Part shown: positions 11,984-21,800 of the stretch, piece after piece
Layout of the letters: every line of letters begins with the position of its first letter
Numbering within the stretch: the first letter of the stretch is position 1
NCBI GenBank assembly: GCA_944472135.2
Contig: OX235262.1
Coordinates: 168,143,509-168,207,508 of the forward strand
DNA: 64,000 bases
Direction of reading: 5' to 3'
Origin: Trichobilharzia regenti
Lineage: Eukaryota; Platyhelminthes; Trematoda; Strigeidida; Schistosomatidae
Notes under the pieces: model-generated
The model's input: only the letters and a program-made list of their open reading frames with translations
The model's database searches: none
What the model was told of the DNA's origin: nothing
Program-made: the position numbers and the translations under genes

Positions 11984-12340
11984 ATGGAATCAGAGAATGA
12001 AATTGTAGAACTGCCTATGTTAGACTGCAAACTACAAAGAATGACAGATAGTAGCATAAAAACAACGATATATAGAAAAATCACACACTCTGGAAGATTC
12101 CTTGATTATCACTCAGCTGATCCACTCACTGTAAAACGAGGATTAATGCAAGGTTTTGCAGGTAGAATAAGTAGACTTACAACAACACCAGATGACCAGC
12201 GTAAAGAAATAAAAGTCCTATTCAAAATGCTTCTCGAAAACAACTGCCCTAAAGAGTTTATGAAAGATAATATAAAAAAGAGAAAAAAGAGGGTAAGACC
12301 GGAGAATGACAAGATGGAAGAATGGAAAAAAACAGTCGCG
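11984..12340 (+). pseudogene. PLE RT thumb/linker segment
   Basis: This open stretch carries ELPMLDCKLQRMTDSSIKTT, IYRKITHSGRFLDYHSADP and TVKRGLMQGFAGRI, the conserved segment downstream of motif C in PLEs. A matching, more decayed segment lies at 16080-16230. Translation beyond about 12340 runs into the inserted SINE and is not element sequence. Confidence 0.8.
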
Positions 12341-12343
12341 ATA

Positions 12344-12542
12344 CTTTATTTTTTTATTTATTTTTTTATTACGGCTTGATTCCACACTGTATTTTTGCTA
12401 CATGTATGGAATTTTCAGCATGGATATCGGTAGCCCAAATTTTGCAGGCCGTCCATAGATATCAGGTGTGCGTTGGCAGGGGATCGAACCTCGGACCATC
12501 TGCTTGGTCGGCGAAAGTCCTAACCACTGTGCCACCGACGCA
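12344..12542 (-). mobile_element. tRNA-derived SINE with AAATA-type tail, nested in PLE
   Basis: On the minus strand it starts GCGTCGGTGGCACAGTGGTT (tRNA-like 5' end and A box) and has the B box GGTTCGATCCC. The body shared with 34591-34790 (CACCTGATATCTATGG, GGGCTACCGATATCCA) follows, and it ends in an AATAAATAAAAA-like tail at 12344-12362. The insertion splits the PLE coding frame between its RT thumb and its endonuclease, so it is younger than the PLE. Pairing of the acceptor-like ends is 6 of 7. Confidence 0.82.
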
Positions 12543-12670
12543 CAGTACCATATAAAAATAGTACATCAGAGGCAATTCAAAGAAACCTCAAAAATATCGA
12601 GATTCGAACAACGTTTAAACCTACGAATCTAATCAAAAATAAAATAAATCCACTGAAAGATCCCATAAAA

Positions 12671-13030
12671 ATGATAGATGAAAACAATTTGATTTATAAA
12701 ATATCTTGTGCTGACTGTCCAACCAAATATGTGGGGCAAACGTCCACGTCACTCAAAATAAAAGTGAATGAACATAAACGCCCAACCAAAGGTCAACCAA
12801 CAGGGACACAAGCTTACAAGAATCTTGAAAAAAATTCATCGATAGCTGCACATGCATGGGACAAAAACCACAGTATCGATTGGGACAATGTGTGTATTCT
12901 AAAAACAAACATGAACAAATGGAAAGAAAGACTTATAACAGAATCGATATTCATTAAAGTCACACCGGTTACATGTGACTCAGTACAACTGTCAAAAACC
13001 CGGAATATAATTCAGAATACAAAAACATGA
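12671..13030 (+). pseudogene. PLE GIY-YIG endonuclease domain
   Basis: The 119-codon stretch has LIYKISCADCPTKYVGQTS, the PLE version of the GIY-YIG signature with its paired cysteines. HAWDKNHSIDWDNV and WKERLITESIFIK follow, with the glutamate expected at the catalytic end of the fold. It nicks DNA to prime reverse transcription in active PLEs. The domain is intact by itself but cut off from its RT by a SINE and frameshifts. Confidence 0.85.
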
Positions 13031-13247
13031 ATGAGCAAAAAAAAAACAAAAAATAATTAACTATATATATGAGTACAAGTCATAAATGTGTGAACAAAAC
13101 AATTCCAACAGTGGTGTGAACACGGGCAGTAATTTTGCTCGAAATATTACCAATAACAAAACTAATCATTGCGTGTAAACTATTGAGACATAATTATACT
13201 TTATAGATTTCCAGACCGTAGGTGTTACGAACTTCCTGGAATAATTT

Positions 13248-13430
13248 GAGCGCCGAGTCAGATTGATTCATTATAAATTATTTAAATTAATCCCAGCGTG
13301 TTAAGAAAATCAAAACAAGATTTTTCTGAACTTTTCGCTGTGTAAGCCACAGCTTCTTCAGCAGATTTATTCGGATTATAATTAATCATAAAAAAATGAT
13401 TAATTTAAATAATTTATAATAATTATACTT
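13248..13430. repeat. Foldback unit on the right side of the PLE, with hammerhead-like motif
   Basis: Inverted arms ATAAATTATTTAAATTAAT (about 13273-13292) and its complement (about 13398-13418) enclose a hammerhead-like core on the minus strand. The unit starts with GAGCGCCGAGT, like the left-hand foldback at 10199. The arms themselves differ from those on the left. Confidence 0.55.
13323..13366 (-). ncRNA. Hammerhead ribozyme-like motif (PLE type), weaker
   Basis: Minus strand: stem I TCTG/CAGA and core CTGAAGA (13361-13355). Stem II is GCTGTG/CACAGC with a 5-nt loop. GAAA (13336-13333) and the triplet GTT follow. Stem III position 15.2/16.2 is an A-G mismatch, so stem III is essentially absent. 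Core bases are complete, but self-cleavage is doubtful. Confidence 0.5.
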
Positions 13431-13604
13431 TATTTGATGTAATCTACAATGCTCAAACTTTTTACTGATATTAATTCTCAAGTTATCATTGTCAAAATGA
13501 TTTTATTCTTCTGACTGCATCTTTAATTGCCTATTACATAATCAACGTGAAGACTCAATTATTTCTTAATTACTCCTAATTCTTCTAAAACTGTGCAATA
13601 AGGA

Positions 13605-14335
13605 GAGCAACAACAACCAGCACCAATAACCATCAACGAGAGATATCTAACAGAGTTTGCCTCCTTCACTTATCTAGGAAGCACGGTTTCAACTACAGGC
13701 AGACGGAAGGGATGGAGATGTCATAACCAGTCAGAATCGTAAAGACAAGATACGCCTTCATCAACCTGAAATCAGTTTGGAAATCTTCTGCACTCAGTCA
13801 ACATGAACAACGAGATTCAGGTTCGCAGTACTAATGTCAAGTTAGTCACTTCTTCTATATGGGTCAGAAACTTGGCCAGCATTTCATGAAAAGGATTCCT
13901 GACAAGTTACAGACTCTTATCAGCTGCTGTCCACTTGGCTGGCTTCATACTTAAGGTCGACAAGCAGGCCAGCCAGAAAGAATTAGCAACAAGAAACACT
14001 AGCTTGCAACAAGCCAACTAGGAGCCGATTGTTCAAGAAATATGTCGGAGAAAATGGAGATGAATCAGGTCGGGCATACGTTGAGGAGGCCGTCAAAGGA
14101 GATCACCGCGCACAATGCCGGTCATTGCTCGAGTGGAATCTCAATGGGAAGCAACGAGTGGGTCGTCCTAAGATGACATGGAGGAGATAGTTTGGAGAGG
14201 AGGAGGTACAAGATTATGGTCAATCGCAGACCCAGTGGAAGAGGATGGCAGAAGATAGGACAAATTGGAGATGTGTTGTTGAAGCCCTATGTTTCATTCG
14301 GAACCCAAAAATGTGATAAGAATAATAGTAATAAT
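13605..14335 (+). mobile_element. RTE LINE 3' fragment
   Basis: Decayed C-terminal RT coding region: the stretch near 13645-13700 matches the FTYLGS-type block, the one near 13855-13875 matches LLYGSETW, and the one near 14160-14190 matches VGRPRVTWRR. It ends with the family 3' signature near 14285-14310 (AGCCCTATGTTTCATTCGGA) and an AATAATAGTAATAAT tail, the short-repeat tail typical of RTEs. Confidence 0.8.
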
Positions 14336-14689
14336 AGTTTTTGCAATTATTCCCACTTTTCAATTGTTGTTTTAATTTTCTTGATTGGTCATCGACGCCT
14401 TGACATGCTAATACTGACTAACCATTGCTAGAAAACTTGCCATCGCTAGATTGATAATTTATTTTCTATTGTAATAAAAGTGCTGTACATATTAGAGGAG
14501 AGCCGTAAATGAACATCTAAATGAAAAGTAAATATTTCTTCACCCAAGCTCTTTGTCGTCTAAATTGTCTAAATGGGAATTTTTCTATATTGGAAGGTAG
14601 AAATCACGAGCCTGTTGGACACTATACAAATCAGAACAGAAACGTTTAAAAAGTAACAAATTGTGCAAAGAAATATAGTTTGCTTTCCA
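14336..14689. other. No feature recognised
   Basis: AT-rich intergenic sequence; nothing supportable. Confidence 0.45.
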
Positions 14690-14910
14690 GTTAGTTTCCC
14701 ATCGTCAGCTATATGCCAGCATACAATTTCTTACATCAAAATTACACCAGTCATGTGGTTATTTTAGTCAATAGAAATTGTCAACTTTAGGTATAGATGA
14801 GTGATGAGAATAAGAGATTGAAAGTCATCAAAACTATTAACTAGTAGCAACGAGATATCTAAATTTTGAGGGTTAGAGGATCAGTTATTTCGCAGGGGTT
14901 AGCAACAAAT
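14690..14910 (+). repeat. Unclassified interspersed repeat, copy 1
   Basis: Similar to 52475-52715 in the same orientation. Shared pieces include GGCTATTTTAGTCAA (GGTT here), TTGTCAACTTTAGGTATAG, GATATCTAA and AGGATCAGTTA. No coding motif or tRNA-like box is seen, so the class is unknown. Confidence 0.6.
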
Positions 14911-15118
14911 TATTACACAATCAGGAAATTTGTGCAATAATAATGGCTTGGTGGAATGCCAAGGTGCTAACAAGTTAACTGAATTGGTTGAAATTGTGAT
15001 CATCATAAAACAACAAAATCAAATGATAGTTATAAGGGAAAGGGAGAATAGTTTGTTAAACTTAGTACAAATTATGTAGTTGGCCAGAGCAAAGAAAAGG
15101 TCTGTACAAATTTCGCTG

Positions 15119-15660
15119 GAACATACAAGATTGGATTGTTCAGTGAATTTTGATTACCTCTTCTGCATATAAATGTCGTACTCGCAGAGCATGTGAAAGG
15201 TTGGATGAAATATGATAAGTAACTTTGTTAGCATCAACCTGATGTCCTGTATCGATGACATGGCCTAGATTTATTAGGACTCTTGCAAACCAAGATTCGT
15301 GGTGTTCAGAAATTTGCTCATAAAAACGCCTGACTGTGTGCCCAGTGTAACTACCTGTGCATGAGCATTTAAAATGGTAAATACACATGGAAGAAGTGAA
15401 ACAGAGCAGTTTGTCTTTATTTCTTGAACACGGTACCCGTAAATAAACAGCCTAACCTAGCTGCGTTAAAAGTCCTCCTGAATTCCCTTCTCCGACGTTG
15501 TGATAAAATCTCACCATTAACATCTCCCGTGAATTTCAGTTTTACGAAAACTGAATTTTTGGGCACTGTGGGCACCTTCGGCTGTTTACTTCCAAGATGC
15601 ATATTCTACCATGAGTTCTGTCCAGATCACTGAATTTTAACTCCTCTGCGAAGCAGTACT
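15119..15660 (-). mobile_element. Penelope-like element, C-terminal fragment
   Basis: Minus strand: a linker segment (15417-15602) with VFVKLKFTGDVNGEILSQRR resembles KKPLYIRLQFMGDIPS at 43500-43566. Then comes the GIY-YIG start MCIYHFKCSCTGSYTGHTV (15388 downward) and SEHHESWFARVLINLGHVI. A frame change separates the two. The RT part is missing. Confidence 0.75.
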
Positions 15661-15689
15661 GCCACTGCCTTTTAGATGAAATCTTTTAA

Positions 15690-17135
15690 CCATTGATATA
15701 AGAATAGAACTCAATCACTGTAGTAGAGTTTAATTCAATTATGAAGTTGTAATGACGAAGTTCGAAAGTTTTTTAATGCTAATCAAAATACATTTTCTTC
15801 ATAAAGAATCGACTGAAGCAGTAACTATTCAACAGCAATCAAAGCATATATGCTAATTAAAAAATACACGAATCCATTCAAAAGTGGGTTTTCCTGAGAT
15901 ATGAGGTCGGTAAAATATTATAACTTAAATTCCATTATGGGTAAATTTTTGTTTATGGATGACACTTTCACAGTGTTAAAAATAGAACATATCTCTCTCT
16001 AGCTTCTTGACACATATAAACTCACTAGTAGAGGGAATAAAATTCACATTTGAATCGGAAAATGAATAAAGAGAATTAGCTATGTTGGATTGTAAAATAA
16101 AACAAACAGAAGAAGGCAAACTACACACTAGTGTTTAGAGAAAACCAACGCATTCTAACAGATATTTAGACTTTAATTCGTCTCATCCGTTAACTGTTAA
16201 GGCAGGCTTAGTTAAATGTTTAACAAACCGAGCAGTAGCACTAAGTAGCACAAGAAAAGACCTAAATGATGAAATAAAACAGACAGAAGATGCTTTGGTG
16301 TTAAATAGCTATCGTTTAAAATTCATTAGGAAGATTGGAAAAGGCCGAACGAAAAATAAAAATATTTGTGAAACTATTAATAATAACATAAATAAGAGAG
16401 AACATAAGTCATCTACTGTTATACCATATAAAGAGGGGACATCTGAGACCCTCTCTACGTAGGATTATAAATAAAGCAGAAACTAGAGTGGTGGCATTTA
16501 AACCTACAAACTCATTCAGGGACAAGATCTGTAGGATAAAAGACCAAGCTGACTCAATTAGACAAAATAATATAATTTACAAAATACCCTGCAATGACTG
16601 TGAGGTCAACTATATAGATCAAACTAGCAGGTCAGGGGTAATCAGATTGTCGCAACATAAGAGTTTAGCTAAGGTAAGAATGGTTGACCCTGAAAAGATA
16701 AGTAATTTAAAAAAAGCTCAGCAATTGCAATGCATGCATTAGCACACAACCACACAATAGGGTGGGAGAGGGTTAAAATTCTAAAAAGTAATCTAGGTAG
16801 GTGGAGAGAGAGGTTGATTACTGAATCCTTGTTCATCAAGTCTACACCAGACACATGCAATATGAATGATTCATCACTCATACCTGAAATATGGAAAATA
16901 CTACTACCAATCAAATCAAGTGGAAATCAAGTGAAAAATAATGCAACTATATAAATGAATTTAGGAAGTCGTGTGATTACCTTGATATGATTATGAGCAA
17001 TACATTGTGCTCAAAACGCCATCAGTAAACATAACTGTATAACACTGTGAGACCTTATCAAAACAAAAATTTACCCATAATGGAATTATACTCTACCACA
17101 GTTCACAAGTTTTATTCTTATATCAATGATTCTAA
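15690..17135 (+). mobile_element. Penelope-like element lacking the RT core, inverted termini
   Basis: Inverted arms: about 15690-15745 plus 15925-15956 on the left pair with about 17060-17135 on the right (ATTCCATTATGGGTAAATTT and its complement). The left arm is split by about 180 bp of other sequence. Coding resumes at motif C (FMDDTFTVL, near 15955), then the RT thumb (16070-16240), and the GIY-YIG endonuclease (16488-16742 and 16730-16954, NIIYKIPCNDCEVNYIDQTS and GRWRERLITESLFIK). The expected glycine of YIG is aspartate here (YIDQT). Confidence 0.78.
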
Positions 17136-17400
17136 CTTAAAAACTGCTTATATCGTGAGTGTAACTTTCATTTATTGCTGGCACTAATATTTAATGTTCT
17201 TCTAAAAATAGTAACTGTAAGAGTGTAGTAATGAAATCTATTTCAAAGAAGAATACTGACTGGACTGCCTACAATTTGTAGGTATTCTTCATAATATTTC
17301 TTGGTGTTCTGTAACACTTTCTACCAGTAATCATAGAAAAGTGCAAGTCAACAAATTTCATGGAAATGAAATGAAAATGGCGGTTTTTCTAAATTACTGG
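17136..17400. other. No feature recognised
   Basis: Spacer between a PLE end and a SINE head; nothing seen. Confidence 0.45.
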
Positions 17401-17402
17401 GC

Positions 17403-17650
17403 TACCTGCATCAGTGGCACAGTGGTAGAATATTCACCAACCACGCATGTGTTTCGAGGTTCAATCCCCTGTCACCAATGCACTCCTTTACCACGCTAAG
17501 CCAGTAATAAGACTGGCAAAGAGAGAAGATTGGGCATGAGGCTGGCTAGCAAACCCATCCCATAAAAATAAACACCACTGCTACCGAAACTTCGAAGCTC
17601 TCTCCTGAAAATGTATTTTCCCCTGGGAACGTAAAAGAATAAAAAAAATA
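17403..17650 (+). mobile_element. tRNA/RTE chimeric SINE
   Basis: A tRNA-like head (GCATCAGTGGCACAGTGGTA; B box GGTTCAATCCC near 17459) is followed by the body CTAAGCCAGTAATAAGACTGG. Next comes a block like the RTE 5' leader (GAGGCTGGCTAGCAAACCC), then a block like the RTE 3' end (TTCCCCTGGGAACG), and an A-rich tail. Related copies are at 19915-20150, 29505-29660, 45478-45690 (minus) and 50125-50370. Confidence 0.75.
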
Positions 17651-18490
17651 CTTGGCCACCTAATCTTTCTCTACATATTTTTCACTCATTTTTAAACTGT
17701 TTTAATCTCCTAATTATCAAAATGGATCACCCCATCTATACTCGCGCAAAATTTAAAATAGGTTTCTACCTACCGTTAAGAGTGTTTCAAAGGAAATGGA
17801 GGCGGAGTATTGCAGCAAACTTTGAATGGAACAGTAATGATGCCAGGGCATTGTCAGTCCACAGGATCATTTAATTTCGTAAAATGATAAACGTCAGATT
17901 AATTATTATTATTACTGTTGTGGTTGTTGTAAGGACAAAAGAATGTAAGTGTATCAGCCCCGCGAGTAAAATAATCTTAAATTCAATCAAAAGAAAAGAA
18001 AATAAAGAGAGTGTACAATAGGGTCTCACTTAAATCATTTAGCACCAATTCATTTTTACTTCACTAACTGTTTCATAAGTTGTTCATGTGATCGAAGATC
18101 CACTATACTAAGTTGAAAATATTTCATTCATTTATTAAAACACATTTCAACAAAATGTCTAGTAAATTCTATTCCTCTTTAAAACCTTTTTCGCTTAACA
18201 AACAACTATTTCATCATTTGATATGTCAGCTTATGCAAGTTGTGTTTTTGTTTCCCTCACCATCCACACTTATTCATACATAAAACGCTTTAAATTAAAG
18301 CATCTTATGAGAGGAGTATCACACTACCATAACACTGATGTAAAGTTTCGATTAATTTCCCGAAGATTATCCCCCTGTATAATTAATGAATAGATCATTC
18401 TTGTGATCAAGTCTATGCTTTGTATACCTATATAGAATGAGCACAGCTCAACACTGAAAAGTATATATGCATACCTAAGCATATGTGTAT
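17651..18490. other. Upstream region of TAL gene A, no element recognised
   Basis: AT-rich sequence before the first TAL gene. I see no coding exon. It may hold distal promoter sequence, but no specific site can be supported. Confidence 0.4.
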
Positions 18491-18604
18491 GTGAGTGTGT
18501 GTGTGTGTGTGTGGTGATTGGTATGTGCTTTAGATAGTTTCATCTCTGAGTGCTAACCAACAGTTAATCAATTATTGGAGAATGTAATTTACAAATTTTT
18601 AATA

Positions 18605-18640
<36 letters not shown>
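18491..18640 (+). repeat. (GT)n and (TA)n tracts just upstream of TAL gene A
   Basis: A GT tract lies at about 18492-18513 and a TA tract at about 18607-18638, the latter ending 47 bp before the chosen start codon at 18686. The TA tract is probably in the 5' UTR or core promoter. No classical TATA box can be distinguished inside it. Confidence 0.75.
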
Positions 18641-18685
18641 ATTCACTCAGTTTGCTCGAGCGCTGTTTCCAACTCTGTGTCAACC

Positions 18686-18802
18686 ATGGAACCCTTCGTA
18701 AATATATTTTTCGCTATAGATGAACAACAAAATGAAACGATTACAAGAGATGAATTAAAGCGTTATGTGAAACAGCATCGTTTAGATGAAGGCATGATAT
18801 CG
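18686..18802 (+). CDS. TAL gene A exon 1 (residues 1-39)
   Basis: Start chosen at 18686 because CAACCATGG is a good initiation context and the reading frame upstream is only the TA tract. The exon encodes the first EF-hand, with helix FVNIFFAI and loop from D12 to E23. It ends in TCG before the donor GTAGGT at 18803, phase 0. A second possible donor GTAAAT at 18807 would shift the frame and breaks agreement with the paralogue. Confidence 0.85.
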
Positions 18803-21800
18803 GTAGGTAAATATATGCAAAGAGGTTTTGTCTTTTAATTATTTCGTTTGTAATTACTTATTTTTTAAAAATAAGATAAACGTTTACGGTAGTCAGGGTG
18901 TTGATTAAAACTGCTATCATTCTGACCGAGCTCTGCACCAAGACTTACGGTGAAGTTTCATCTGTGCTTGCCTGTTGAATGTATTACTAGTGCAGGGGTG
19001 TTTATGAGTTTGGATTTGTTGCCTGACGTAAGCTGTATATGCATATTACATCATTACATGAAACAGGAACTTACAATGTTCGTCTTTTATGAAATTAACT
19101 GCGTATAACAAAGCCGGGCTTTTGTTTTACAGTTGATAGGTTGTCCAATAATTCAAAAAGTACGCTGATAGGCTCAAAGTCCTCCGGTTCATAGTATTGC
19201 CAGTTATCCATTTTCTCCCTTACGTGAAATAAATAGATGAAGGGGGAAGAATGGTATTTAAATGGAATAATTCTCTTAATGTTTTATGCATCACGATCGC
19301 TGACGTATGATGGAACACGTCAGTGTTAATCTCCATTCGACGAACAATAAATAAACGTTTATATGTTAGAAATAATACGGTAATATAACATACTTTTCAT
19401 TCCAGTGATAACTGGCTTTCAGCTGACAGTGTTTACAACTGACGAACCAACTATGTACCGCATGTAACAAGTGGTTTTAATTCTGGAAGTGCCGATGGGA
19501 AACTTAAACCAGTTATCTTAAGTTGAAAACACCAGATTATTTTCCATGAGGTTTGTAAGTTATAAACCTACTTAAGTTATTCTGAAAATGTGGACGATGA
19601 AAATCACAGAATATCTTTACCACTCACTGGTGAGGATCTCTTACGTAGGCTTGATTCATTGACTAGTGGATGATAACCGGATTTGAAAAAACACCTAGGT
19701 CAAAATAAGCAGGTTACCAACTCTGAGTTCCCTTGACTGGGCTGAAAGTTTCAAATTACAGTCATTTATGCATTCTAAAACAATCACCAACAGTTTTGAT
19801 CAGCTACTATGTGAATGAGTGGTACATCCCTCTATGATACCACATTATTATTATTATTACCAGTATAATATTAGCTGGTACTATTTCGAATTCTTTTAAG
19901 ATCTACTGTCTAACCTTGTGCGTCGGTGGCACAGCGACAGAGTGCTCACGAACCACGCATGTGGTTTGGGGTTCGACCCCTCGCCATAGGCACACTCCTT
20001 TACCTCGCTAAGCCAGGAATAAGACTGGTAAAGAGAGGAGGTTAGGCATGAAGCTAGCAACCCCAGTAAGAATAAACACCAGTGGTACCAAAACTTCAGA
20101 CCTCTAGCTTGAATCCTTATGTTCTACTGGGAACGTAAAGAAACAAAAAACTTTGTCTCCTTTAATTGTTGCCCATCAAACATTTTTCAGTCCGGTTGAA
20201 AAACCCACCTCCAAAAACATTAAGGTTTCGATGGAATCCTAAAACTGTTAGAATAAAATTTCATAATAGTCACACGATAATCTGGTATTTGTTGCTGCAA
20301 CTTCTGAGATACATTCAATTGGATCATTCACATTTACTCAGGTACACCTATCTGTCAAAAGACAAATAGATTGAAAAAGATTCACTATTTTAATTTCACA
20401 GTATGACTAAGGGTGAACAATGAGGCACATCTTGTATTTAACCAAACGTCAAGGTAGTCTTTGTTATCTGTAATAGTTTTATGCTGATCAATGGGTTGAT
20501 TTCGATCAGGCAACTGTCAATAACTCTTAAATAAACATTTCCAGATGAATTCATAAATATACTTTTTGGGAAGCGCTAAAGTTCTAATTCATGAAAAATT
20601 CAAATTCAAACAATAATAAAAAAGAAGATAAGTAGTTCAGCGAAGGGGCTCCTATCGGCGAATTCATTTTCCCCTTCAACTGAATGATTCCATTTATTTA
20701 CATTTATTTTTCATGAAAGAGAGCAGTAACAAAGGTGATGATTTGTCATAATCATAGTTTTTAATAGTAGTTAATGGATAGAAAAGGAGTTGAGTTAGTT
20801 GAGTTGAGTATCTAAGTTATTTAATAAGAAGAACAGTTTAGTGAATCACGATGCACATAGAAACGAAGGAAAGATATGGAACTATGTCGGAGTTCTAAAG
20901 AATCGAAAGAGTTATAAAGACTTAAGAAACAAACAAAAATCAATTTGGTAGAGATCAGTTGGGTTGTTGTCATGATAATAGGAGTGTTTGAGTAATTTTC
21001 ATTTTTATGCATACCTCCGGTTCCTCTAGTTGAATGGATAAAACTCTAGCAGTGTAAAGTTTTAGGTGAAAGAGTATTGCTTTTGGCAGGTTGTTCTTCA
21101 CTTTGTAGACAACTCTGAATGAGGAGGCCTTTGTTGAAATGAAATAACCAGTGTTGACATGGTGTTTGGTTATTGCACTCTTTATAGAGCCACTACAACC
21201 TTCCTGCAACCATGCGGTATAGTGCTCTCAAACCATTTTGAAGAGAATATGAGTCAAATGACCAATGTAACTCTAATACACTTATTCAAGTCCTCTCATA
21301 CATTGACTAATATCAACAATTATGATTGTTACAACTCACCACCTTCGTTATTACCCTCTTTCATGAAAGAAAACATTTGTGAATCAATTGGATTGTACAA
21401 TTGAAGAAGAAAATGAATTCGCCGAAAAAAGCCTCTTCACTGAACTACTTGTCTTGTTTTTGTTAAAGTTTACGTGTTTTAATCAGGTACATGATAAATA
21501 TATTTAACTATTCAATGTTATTTACGCTTGACACAATTATGTTTTTTAAAAATCTAAACACTGAACGCTAATCAAGTCAATAACAGATTGCCTGATACCT
21601 ATCTGCTACCAAAAGAATTTCCTATTTGCTACAATCAGCATCCCAATAGAGAACCATTCATGTTGAGATACGCAGTAGGTACAGGGGATCTTTTAGTTTA
21701 CTATCAATAAATGGAGCCCAATGTTATTCTATGGTTTACAGAATTGACTTGAAATTGATAAATAAGGGAGAAGTTGACTAAGTCATAAAATGCAAAATTT

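Larger units (their letters stand above)
10583..13206 (+). mobile_element. Penelope-like element, nearly full length, inverted termini
   Basis: About 115-bp inverted arms bound the element: 10583-10704 and 13085-13206, sharing for example GGTAATATTTCGAGCAAAAT and its complement. Inside, an N-terminal open stretch starts at 10705. The reverse transcriptase covers 11261-11890, motif C follows in another frame near 11905 (RYVDDTLVIV), and the RT tail is 11984-12340. A SINE sits at 12344-12542. The element ends with the GIY-YIG endonuclease (12671-13030). Without the SINE it is about 2.4 kb. Only a few frameshifts and stops break it. Confidence 0.85.

Noticed and set aside
18575..18685. Upstream in-frame ATG that would extend TAL gene A by 37 residues
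   Set aside because: The extension would encode mostly isoleucine and tyrosine from the TA tract, and the paralogue shows no such part.
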